Shown here: one piece after another, positions 34,985-42,700 of the stretch
How positions within the stretch are numbered: position 1 is the stretch's first letter
Layout: each line of letters opens with the position of its first letter
Assembly (NCBI GenBank): GCA_019638255.1
Contig: JAHBUD010000001.1
Span: forward strand, 1,364,001-1,428,000
Direction: 5' to 3'
DNA from: Cyclobacteriaceae bacterium
GTDB lineage: Bacteria; Bacteroidota; Bacteroidia; Cytophagales; Cyclobacteriaceae
Length of the DNA stretch: 64,000 nt
Translations under genes and position numbers: made by a program
Notes under the pieces: generated by a model
What the model saw: the letters and a program-made list of their open reading frames with translations, nothing else
The model's database searches: none
What the model was told of the DNA's origin: nothing

Positions 34985-36417
34985 AAAATTTTCCCTGGAT
35001 TGAGTATGTTGTTCGGATCAAAGACCCGCTTTATGCCGCGCATCAACTCCAGGTTTGTTTCTTTCATGGCAATGGGCATGTAAGGGCGTTTGGCAATGCC
35101 GATGCCGTGTTCCCCGGAAAGCGTTCCACCAAGGCTTACGGTAAGTTTAAAAATCTCGCCAATGCCTTCCGGGATCTTAGTTTCCCAATCGTGATCGCTG
35201 ATGCTTTCTTTCAAAATGTTTACATGAAGGTTGCCATCACCCAGGTGGCCAAAACACACGGTATTAAAACCGTATTGGTTGCCGATTTCTTTTATGCCGG
35301 AGATAAGTTTTGGCAGATTGTTGCGCGGCACCACCACATCATCACTTTTTGTTAATGTATACCAGTTAACAGCGGGTGAAATATTTTTGCGCACTTTCCA
35401 TAACTCGGCTTTTTGTGCGGCACTTTCTGCAAATAAAACTTCACCCGATTGAAATTTCTCCACCACATTCATCACCCGTTCAGCATCGCGCATCAATACT
35501 TCTTCATCGTTGCCATCGAGTTCGCACAGCAGGTAAGCATCCATATCCTCCGGCAATTGTGTGGTTACCGGACTACCCAATACTTTGTCGCAGTATTCAA
35601 ATGTTTTGATGCCGGCCTCACGTTCAAAAAACTCCATACCTGAGGGTTGAATCCCAGCCGTGAAAATGGCGGCAATGGCACGGCAAGCTTCCTCGTTGGT
35701 TATGAATGGAATTAACATGAGTACACTTTTCTGCGGGTATCCTCGAAGTTTGAAAACAATCTTCGTGATGATGCCAAGCGTTCCTTCGCTGCCGCACATC
35801 AGTTGGGTAAGACTATAACCTGTTGAGTTTTTTAAAACATTGGCACCCGTCCAGATGATTTCGCCTGTGGGCAAAACTACTTCAAGATTTAAAACGTAAT
35901 CGCGGGTAACGCCATACTTAACTGCTTTTGGTCCGCCAGAATTTTGCGAAAGGTTACCACCTAAAAAGCATGAGCCGCTACTGGCAGGATCAGGCGGATA
36001 AAACAAGCCTTTTTCTTTTACCGCATTTTGAAATACTTCTGTGATCACACCGGGCTCTACTGTTGCTTGAAGATTCAGTTCATCGATTTGAAGAATTTTG
36101 TTGAACCGCTCCATCGAAAGCACTACGCCATGGTGAGTAGGCAATGCTGCGCCCGCCAAGCCTGTTCCGGCTCCACGGGGTGTTACAGGCACATGGTTTT
36201 CGTGACAAAGCTTCATAATACGGCTGATGTCATCGGTAGTGCCCGGTTTCAACACAACCGAAGGCATGAAGTGATAGTCCTCAGTTTTGTCATGGGCATA
36301 TTCACTGCGCAAGTCTTCATCAAGGATTATATTTTCCTTGCCGATTATGGCCTCAAATTCGCTGATGATATCAATACTAACTTCAGGAAATGCCATGGCT
36401 TTTGTATATTTGGTCAC
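34981..36417 (-). CDS. FAD-linked oxidase, GlcD/D-lactate dehydrogenase type
   Basis: 478 residues. The PCMH-type FAD domain runs from about 40 to 220, with PRGAGTGLAGAALP and the SGSCFLGGNLSQNSGGPKAVKYG region contacting FAD. The C-terminal FAD-oxidase domain has CFGHLGDGNLHVNI and GGTLSGEHGIGIAKRPYM, the latter carrying the conserved histidine. It oxidises a 2-hydroxyacid such as glycolate or D-lactate. The first Met is at 36417; MAFPEV, seven residues in, is an alternative start. GlcE/GlcF partners are not encoded here. Confidence 0.9.
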   Translation of the reverse strand: MTKYTKAMAFPEVSIDIISEFEAIIGKENIILDEDLRSEYAHDKTEDYHFMPSVVLKPGTTDDISRIMKLCHENHVPVTPRGAGTGLAGAALPTHHGVVLSMERFNKILQIDELNLQATVEPGVITEVFQNAVKEKGLFYPPDPASSGSCFLGGNLSQNSGGPKAVKYGVTRDYVLNLEVVLPTGEIIWTGANVLKNSTGYSLTQLMCGSEGTLGIITKIVFKLRGYPQKSVLMLIPFITNEEACRAIAAIFTAGIQPSGMEFFEREAGIKTFEYCDKVLGSPVTTQLPEDMDAYLLCELDGNDEEVLMRDAERVMNVVEKFQSGEVLFAESAAQKAELWKVRKNISPAVNWYTLTKSDDVVVPRNNLPKLISGIKEIGNQYGFNTVCFGHLGDGNLHVNILKESISDHDWETKIPEGIGEIFKLTVSLGGTLSGEHGIGIAKRPYMPIAMKETNLELMRGIKRVFDPNNILNPGKIF

Positions 36418-36439
36418 TGATTTTTTAAACGTTAATAGG

Positions 36440-36934
36440 ATGCTATTTTTTTACCGCAAAGGTAAGCAACCTTTTCAGTTACTTTTTCTACTGGCTGTTT
36501 TGTTTTTCAGTTCCTGTGCTTCGCATAAAGCCCGGGTTCGCGATGAAAAAGTTGATAAGGTTGTTCAAACTGCCCGCAGTTATACCGGAACGCCCTACCG
36601 TTACGGTGGCACAACACGTTCAGGGATGGATTGTTCAGCCTTAACGATTCATTCCTTCCGCGCCATTGAAATCGAGTTGCCCCGAAGTGCTGAAGGGCAG
36701 AGTAAAGCCGGGAAGGAAATCAAGCGGGAAGAACTTAAACCCGGTGACCTCGTATTTTTTGCTACCGGAAAAAAGAAAAAGCAGATTACCCACGTGGGCC
36801 TGGTCACGGAGAGGCGATCAGGAAAGGATATCAAATTTATTCACGCCTCCACCAGTTTGGGAGTAATTGAGGACAACCTTTTCTCATCTTACTACGATCA
36901 GCGATTCAGAAGGGCGAGGCGGGTGATTGATTAG
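36440..36934 (+). CDS. NlpC/P60 peptidoglycan hydrolase lipoprotein
   Basis: The frame opens at 36287 but the ATG at 36440 gives a 164-residue lipoprotein: signal peptide with lipobox LFFSSC, Cys26. The NlpC/P60 domain contains TPYRYGGTTRSGMDCSAL (catalytic Cys65), KPGDLVFFATG, and THVGLV (catalytic His). This enzyme class cleaves D-glutamyl-meso-DAP bonds in wall peptides. It diverges from the GlcD-type gene across a 22 nt gap, and converges with the ABC permease gene (six bases between stops). Confidence 0.9.
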   Translation: MLFFYRKGKQPFQLLFLLAVLFFSSCASHKARVRDEKVDKVVQTARSYTGTPYRYGGTTRSGMDCSALTIHSFRAIEIELPRSAEGQSKAGKEIKREELKPGDLVFFATGKKKKQITHVGLVTERRSGKDIKFIHASTSLGVIEDNLFSSYYDQRFRRARRVID

Positions 36935-36939
36935 CCTAT

Positions 36940-39537
36940 TTACTCCGATCGCAAACTATTTACCGGATTCCTTCCCGCTGCATGAATGGTCTGACCAACA
37001 ACAGTTACTATGGCCAGTAAGATTAAGGCCAATGCAGATAGTACAATATATCCGAAGCTCATTTCAATTCTGTAATCGAAAGACTGGAGCCACCAGTTCA
37101 TTGCCCACCATGCCACCGGGCTGAAGATCAGAACAGCCAGACTGATAGGTCTAATGGAATGCCAGCACAACAGTCGGGTGATGCCGGTTACGGAGGCTCC
37201 CAATACTTTACGAATGCCGATTTCCTTTACACGCGATTCGATCATGAACGTGGAAAGGCCAAGTAAGCCAAGGCAGGCAATACAAATGGCCATGGAACTG
37301 AATATGCCTGTGATGGTGAGTGTGGTTTCTAGATCGGCAAACTTGCGCTTATATTCCAGGTCGACAAATTCATATTCAAACGGAAAGTCGGGGTTGTACT
37401 TTGAATTAAGTGATGCGATCAGTTTGAGATTATCCTGAACACGCAGATTCGGATTTAACTTGATATGCACGATTTCGAAGAGGTTTCTTCCAGGGGCCGG
37501 TCCCTGAAGTACCATAGGTGCAATTTTCTGATAAGGGGATGTTAAAACAAAATCTTTCACCACACCCACGACATGATATTCAACGCCATCGTCAACTATG
37601 ATTTCACCGATGGGTTCTGTAAAGCTCATTGCCTTCATGGCGGTTTCGTTAAGCAGAACGGCCGTTGAGTCGGACGGATACTCAGTCAGGCTAATATCAC
37701 GCCCCTCAAGCAGCGTTAGTCCTGCAGTAGCCACAATGTCTCCATCCACATCAAAGCGTTCAATGGCAATTTTTGTATTCGGATCTTTTCCTCTCCATCG
37801 AATTTCTGTTGTACCACTCCATACTTCCGTAATGGGAGATCCTGATTTGGTAACAGACAGCGATGCACCAGATGAAAGCAATTCATTTTTATAGGCCTGG
37901 TAGTTTGCCAGGAGGTCGCCTGACAACGGTTGGTAGATCAGACCGTCTTTCGCATAACCGGCATCCCGGTTCTGCACATAGCCGATTTGTTTATGAACAA
38001 CAATCACCGAAACAATGAGAGTGATTGCGAAACCGAACTGAAACACGACAAGTACCTGGCGAAGCACATTGCGACCCGAGGAAGTGATCGGTGCACCTTT
38101 CAATATCCTTACCGGGTTAAAAGCCGACAGGTAAAACGCGGGATAGCCACCGGCCAGGATGCCTATAAACAAAATAACAAAAGCGATGCCTATCCAAAAA
38201 TTCAAATCGGCAACAGCGAATCCAAGAGGTTGCTGTACCAGCGTACCGAATGCAGGAAGAGCAATGTATACAATACCCAGCGATACGATGCCGGCAAGGA
38301 TGGCGATCAACACCGACTCACACAAAAACTGTAAGATGATGGAAGGACGGTGGGCTCCATTGACTTTCCGGATACCTACCTCTTTTGATCGCTTCTGCGC
38401 GCGTGCCGTGCTCAGGTTTACATAGTTGATGCAGGCAATCAGGATGAGGCATACACCCAGTATGCCCAGCATACGGATGATTTCAATGCGCCCTCCCGAT
38501 TGTACCCCGTTTTCAAACTTTGAGTAGAGCCTGTTCTTTGTGATGGGATGAAGAAAAAGTTCTGCCGTTTCTTCCTGACGGTTCTTCTTTTTCAGGTCTT
38601 TGATTTGTACCGCGAATTGTTCACTGTCAACTCCTGCTTTCAGTTTCACCAGCGTGATTACCGAGTTGTTTCCCCAGAATGTATCCTCACCGAAGTTAAG
38701 CTCTATGAATCGCCACGGAAGGAGGTATTCAAAACGGAAATCGGTATTGGCTGGCAGATCGTGCAGGATGCCGGTAATGGTGAACGGAATAGTATAGCCA
38801 TCGGCTTTCAGCGTGATTTCTTCACCAAGTGCTTCTTTGTCTCCAAATAGTTTTTTGGCAAGTGTTTCGGTAAGTACGATGGATGAAGGTTCCGAAAGGG
38901 CAGATGCCGCATCGCCTTTCAGTAGCGGAAAGGAGAGAATGGAGAGAAAATCGGCATCTACAAACACACCATCCTTGTTCATCAGTTTGTTTTCATTGTG
39001 GGTAAGCAGGTAAGGCTTCTCCCACGCGGCAAAGCTGGCCACTGCTTCAACCGCTGCGAATTCGGTGCGGAGTGTGGGTGAAAGCACCCGGGGTGTATGA
39101 TTAGAGCACTCAATCTGGCCCTGGTGCACATCGCGATTCCATACGGTGTAGATTCTTTCTTTATCTGCGTGAAAACGGTCGTAGCTGAATTCGTTGACAA
39201 TCCAAAGAAAGAGTAGTAAGGCTCCAGACAGCCCGAGCGTGAGTCCGAAAATATTGATCAGTGAAAAGCTCTTGTTCCTCACCATCACGCGTGATGCTAC
39301 TTTGAAATAGTTTCTGAACATATACATGGAGTTTAGCGATACATCAAAATCATTACGCAGAACAATACCCGGCCTGAAGTACCGTACAGTATTCCAAACC
39401 AATCTTCTTCTTGCCCTTCTATCCCCGAAATTTTCTACATCTTTTTCGAATTTTTGAAGAAGATCACCTTCAATTTCTTCGAGCAGGTGCGGTGGACAGA
39501 ACCAACGCAGAAGATGTATGGCACGTGAGTTCTCCAT
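36940..39537 (-). CDS. ABC transporter permease with permease-prefix domain
   Basis: 865 residues. Residues 1-70 form the permease-prefix domain (LRWFCPPHLLEEIEGDLLQKF) found in PadR-linked permeases of this phylum. Then two MacB_PCD/FtsX units follow, each with extracytoplasmic domains and helix triplets carrying coupling motifs AQKRSKEVGIRKVNGA and SRVKEIGIRKVLGAS. It starts one base after the PadR-type gene's stop, forming the PadR-permease operon. Its ATPase must be encoded elsewhere. Confidence 0.92.
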   Translation of the reverse strand: MENSRAIHLLRWFCPPHLLEEIEGDLLQKFEKDVENFGDRRARRRLVWNTVRYFRPGIVLRNDFDVSLNSMYMFRNYFKVASRVMVRNKSFSLINIFGLTLGLSGALLLFLWIVNEFSYDRFHADKERIYTVWNRDVHQGQIECSNHTPRVLSPTLRTEFAAVEAVASFAAWEKPYLLTHNENKLMNKDGVFVDADFLSILSFPLLKGDAASALSEPSSIVLTETLAKKLFGDKEALGEEITLKADGYTIPFTITGILHDLPANTDFRFEYLLPWRFIELNFGEDTFWGNNSVITLVKLKAGVDSEQFAVQIKDLKKKNRQEETAELFLHPITKNRLYSKFENGVQSGGRIEIIRMLGILGVCLILIACINYVNLSTARAQKRSKEVGIRKVNGAHRPSIILQFLCESVLIAILAGIVSLGIVYIALPAFGTLVQQPLGFAVADLNFWIGIAFVILFIGILAGGYPAFYLSAFNPVRILKGAPITSSGRNVLRQVLVVFQFGFAITLIVSVIVVHKQIGYVQNRDAGYAKDGLIYQPLSGDLLANYQAYKNELLSSGASLSVTKSGSPITEVWSGTTEIRWRGKDPNTKIAIERFDVDGDIVATAGLTLLEGRDISLTEYPSDSTAVLLNETAMKAMSFTEPIGEIIVDDGVEYHVVGVVKDFVLTSPYQKIAPMVLQGPAPGRNLFEIVHIKLNPNLRVQDNLKLIASLNSKYNPDFPFEYEFVDLEYKRKFADLETTLTITGIFSSMAICIACLGLLGLSTFMIESRVKEIGIRKVLGASVTGITRLLCWHSIRPISLAVLIFSPVAWWAMNWWLQSFDYRIEMSFGYIVLSALALILLAIVTVVGQTIHAAGRNPVNSLRSE

Positions 39538-39538
39538 C

Positions 39539-39865
39539 TTAACTGATTTTTAGCTGCGGAACCATCTTCCACAGTTCAACTCGAGTTTCCTTCATTGCCT
39601 TGAGCATGGCCATCCCTGCACTGGTTATGGTGTAGATCCGTTTTCTGCGTCCACCACGTTCTTTCGTAGCGCCTCCAAAGGAAGACTTTATCAGCCCTTT
39701 GTCTTCCAGCCGGTAGAGTGTAACGTGCACTGCACTAAAGTTCACTTCTCGTTTCAGACGGCTTTCAATTTCTTCGGCAATGGCAGCCCCGTAGGCATCC
39801 TCCTGCAGGGCCGCTACAAGGGTCAGCACCAGTTCTTCAAATTCACCGAGATATTCTTTAATCAT
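39539..39865 (-). CDS. PadR-family transcriptional regulator
   Basis: 108 residues, a winged helix of the PadR type: LTLVAALQEDAYGAAIAEEIESR, VNFSAVHVTLYRLEDKGLIKS, and the RKRIYTITSAGMAML wing. It is transcribed ahead of the FtsX permease gene and very probably controls that operon. The length suits the short PadR-s1 group without a C-terminal extension. Confidence 0.93.
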   Translation of the reverse strand: MIKEYLGEFEELVLTLVAALQEDAYGAAIAEEIESRLKREVNFSAVHVTLYRLEDKGLIKSSFGGATKERGGRRKRIYTITSAGMAMLKAMKETRVELWKMVPQLKIS

Positions 39866-39958
39866 ATATATGCTTATATTTTGTTAAGTAAATATGAACG
39901 TAAATTTTTATGATTGCAAGTGAAGTAAAACATAGTTTAATGCAGACAGGGAGTGACC

Positions 39959-40735
39959 TCACAATAGCATACCCACGGCTGCCACCAGTGTCATCACAAT
40001 AATGAACCACCGGTAAGCCGAGTCGGATAGTTGGCGTACGGTAGCGATGCCCAGCCACGCCCCCAGAACAATCAATGGTAAGGTGATCAATCCAAAGACT
40101 GCGGTATTTAATCCAATGGTGTGCCAGGCAAACACATGAAAGGGTAATTTGAATGCATTGACAACCAAAAAGAACCAGGCGGTTGTGCCGATGAAGGCAT
40201 TTTTGGGAAGGCGCATGGAAAGCAGGTACACACTCATCACTGATCCGGCCAGGTTGCCCACCATTGAAGTAAACCCTCCTGTTATGCCGATGGTCGCTGC
40301 AAATGATTTTTTATTTGGAATACTCCCGGACGAACCAAAATGTTCCAGCCAAACCATGAGGATCAGACTTATCACAATAGTGAACGCCATAATTATTTTA
40401 AAGATCTGATCATTGATGTAATTCCCGACTACTACACCCAACACTACACCAGCGGCAGCCCAAGGGAATAAAATCTTCAAATGATTCCAGGATGCATGAC
40501 GGTGATAGTACCAAACGCCAAATACATCGGCCAGTAACAGCATGGGCAGGATAATGCCACTGGAGAGTTGACCGCCAAATACAATGGCGAGTAGCGGAAC
40601 GGCCAGCATGCCAGCACCGTGCACCCCTGTTTTGGCCATGCCGATAAGTATGGCAACCAACATGACCAGGATGATTTGAATGGTATTAAGTTCGGAAAGG
40701 TAGTTCAAAATACGAAAGGCAAAACAATTGTTCAA
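39959..40735 (-). CDS. TauE/SafE-family (DUF81) membrane transporter
   Basis: 258 residues with seven or eight membrane helices in two repeats. Family patterns include GMAKTGVHGAGMLAVPLLA (residues 32-50) and GITGGFTSMVGNLAGSVMSVYLL in the second half. These proteins export sulfite or sulfonates, or other small anions; the substrate here is unassigned. It is a single gene, 93 nt from the PadR gene in the same direction. Confidence 0.88.
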   Translation of the reverse strand: MNNCFAFRILNYLSELNTIQIILVMLVAILIGMAKTGVHGAGMLAVPLLAIVFGGQLSSGIILPMLLLADVFGVWYYHRHASWNHLKILFPWAAAGVVLGVVVGNYINDQIFKIIMAFTIVISLILMVWLEHFGSSGSIPNKKSFAATIGITGGFTSMVGNLAGSVMSVYLLSMRLPKNAFIGTTAWFFLVVNAFKLPFHVFAWHTIGLNTAVFGLITLPLIVLGAWLGIATVRQLSDSAYRWFIIVMTLVAAVGMLL

Positions 40736-40847
40736 AGATATAAGTTGATTGAAACAAGAAAGGAGTATTCAATCAGTCTTTTATTTCCAAACACCTCCCG
40801 ATTAATGATTCATATTTATTACTTTTCTTGCCTGACCAGGAGAGTAT

Positions 40848-41831
40848 ATGAATTCACCCCATTCAACAAGCAGAAGGAAGTTTCTGAAAATCTCTGCGCT
40901 AACCGCTACGGCATTTCCATTATCAAACGTTGGCGCCTTTGCTACCGAAGCGCAAAACAAGCCAATTGTGATTTCTACCTGGCGCAATCCCGATGCGAAT
41001 GCTGCCGCGTGGAAGGTATTGCAAGCGAATGGGCGTGCATTGGATGCGGTAGAGCAAGGTGCCCGTGTGCCGGAAGCGAACCCAAACGATACTTCAGTAG
41101 GTTATGGTGGTTTACCCGATCGTGAGGGATGTGTAACGCTTGATGCCTGCATCATGGATGAAAAAAGTAATTGTGGTTCGGTGGCTTTTGTGCAAGGCTA
41201 TAAGCACCCTATTTCCATTGCACGTGCCGTGATGGAGAAAACACAGCACGTAATGCTGGTAGGGAAAGGAGCAGAGAAGTTTGCGGCAGCGCAAGGATTC
41301 AAGAAACAAAAACTACTCACAAAGGAATCAGAGAAAGCATGGAAGGAATGGCTAAAAAAGTCGGAGTATAAACCTTATCACAATCCTGGTCAGCATGATA
41401 CGATTGGAATTCTGGCATTGGATAGTAATGGTAATCTTTGTGGTGCTTGCACCACCAGCGGTATGGCGTTTAAAATGCATGGCCGAGTTGGCGATTCACC
41501 CATTATCGGGGCGGGGTTGTATGTGGATGGTGAAGTAGGAGCTGCAACCGCTACTGGGGTAGGCGAAGAAATGATAAGGATAGCAGGTAGTAACAGCATA
41601 GTAGAATTGATGCGGCAAGGCTTAACACCACAGGCAGCTTGCGAGGAGGCGATTAAGCGATTGATCAGGAAACGTGGTGAAGAAAGAGCAAAGGAATTGA
41701 GTGTGGCTTTTCTGGCGCTGAGTGTTACAGGTGAAGTTGGGGCATATTCAACGAACGATGTATTTGAATATACACTTACATCTCCTGAAAAAATACATTC
41801 TGTTATCCGATCAGATAGTTATTTTAAATAG
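40848..41831 (+). CDS. N4-(beta-N-acetylglucosaminyl)-L-asparaginase-type Ntn hydrolase
   Basis: 327 residues. A Tat-type leader is present: SRRKFLKISALTATAFP at residues 8-24. The asparaginase_2 fold follows, with the autocatalytic threonine in GQHDTIGILALDSNGNL near residue 185, GACTTSGMAFKMHGRVGDSP and GAATATGVGEEMIR. The enzyme matures by self-cleavage before that Thr and removes N-glycan-linked or isoaspartyl residues. It is followed by cutC 89 nt away in the same direction. Confidence 0.9.
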   Translation: MNSPHSTSRRKFLKISALTATAFPLSNVGAFATEAQNKPIVISTWRNPDANAAAWKVLQANGRALDAVEQGARVPEANPNDTSVGYGGLPDREGCVTLDACIMDEKSNCGSVAFVQGYKHPISIARAVMEKTQHVMLVGKGAEKFAAAQGFKKQKLLTKESEKAWKEWLKKSEYKPYHNPGQHDTIGILALDSNGNLCGACTTSGMAFKMHGRVGDSPIIGAGLYVDGEVGAATATGVGEEMIRIAGSNSIVELMRQGLTPQAACEEAIKRLIRKRGEERAKELSVAFLALSVTGEVGAYSTNDVFEYTLTSPEKIHSVIRSDSYFK

Positions 41832-41920
41832 TCAATAACAACTGGTCACTAGTCATTTGATAGTTTATAAACCAGTGACTATTGACTAATGACCATTTCT
41901 CAAATAGTAATACAATATCT
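41832..41920. repeat. Short GTCA-rich inverted repeat
   Basis: GGTCACTAGTCATT (41856-41869) and AACCAGTGACTATTGAC with TAATGACC (41875-41895) form an imperfect dyad, AT-rich and built of GTCA/TGAC units. A related composition occurs inside asnB at 31195-31240. It may be a dispersed repeat of this genome. Confidence 0.4.
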
Positions 41921-42652
41921 ATGTCTATAGCCGTAGAAATAGTTGTCTATAATATAGAATCCGCTATGAACGCCCAAAAGGGTGGAGCCGACAGGATAGA
42001 ACTATGCGACAATCCGGCCGAAGGAGGAACAACACCCTCATTAGGGGTAATCGAAATAGTGCGGCAAGCAGTGAGCATGGATGTTTTTGCCATGATTCGC
42101 CCGCGCGGTGGCGACTTTGTGTACTCAGCATATGAATACCATGCCATGAAACGCGACATTGAAATGTGCAAGCGTGCCAGCATGGATGGTGTAGTACTCG
42201 GCATATTGAAACCCGATGGAACATTGGATAAAGATCGTTGTAGAAAGCTAATCGATGCTGCTCGCCCGATGAAGGTTACCTGTCACAGGGCATTCGATGT
42301 AACCCGCGATCCGTTCGAAGCACTGGAAGATTGTATTGAAGCAGGCTTTGATCGTATCCTTACTTCAGGCCAGGCAGAAACTGCATCAGAAGGACTAAAC
42401 CTGATAAAAGAGCTAGTTGTAAAAGCTGGAAATCGAATTTCGATTATGCCCGGTTCGAGAATTCATGAGGGAAATGCCAAGCAGGTAATTGAAAGTACTG
42501 GCGCGAAGGAAATTCATTTTTCTGCCAAAGAGTTTCACGCTTCAGCGTATCCATCTAAAATCCGGTTTACGGATTCCCTGCCAGAGCAAGCAGGAAAGTT
42601 TGTTACCAATGTGGAAAAAGTGAGAAGGGTGGTAGAGTCACTTAAAAAATAG
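41921..42652 (+). CDS. cutC: CutC-family protein
   Basis: From the ATG at 41921 (MSIAVEIVVYN) the protein is 243 residues; the frame opens at 41882 through a repeat-derived stretch, so the later start is preferred. CutC TIM-barrel signatures are visible: GGADRIELCDNPAEGGTTPS, IRPRGGDFVYSAYE, VTCHRAFDVTRDP and FDRILTSGQ. The family was linked to copper homeostasis, though its enzymatic role is not settled. Confidence 0.92.
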   Translation: MSIAVEIVVYNIESAMNAQKGGADRIELCDNPAEGGTTPSLGVIEIVRQAVSMDVFAMIRPRGGDFVYSAYEYHAMKRDIEMCKRASMDGVVLGILKPDGTLDKDRCRKLIDAARPMKVTCHRAFDVTRDPFEALEDCIEAGFDRILTSGQAETASEGLNLIKELVVKAGNRISIMPGSRIHEGNAKQVIESTGAKEIHFSAKEFHASAYPSKIRFTDSLPEQAGKFVTNVEKVRRVVESLKK

Positions 42653-42655
42653 TTT

Positions 42656-42692
42656 CGTCATTGCAATCCGTAACAGTCGGATTGCAATGACG
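42656..42692. terminator. Perfect 15 bp inverted repeat between convergent genes
   Basis: CGTCATTGCAATCCG (42656-42670) and CGGATTGCAATGACG (42678-42692) are exact reverse complements around a 7 nt loop, TAACAGT. It lies 3 nt after the cutC stop and 8 nt from the receptor gene's stop. There is only a short T-run on either side, so it could be a bidirectional terminator or a member of the GTCATTGC-type dispersed palindromes. Confidence 0.55.
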
Positions 42693-42700
42693 ATAAAATT

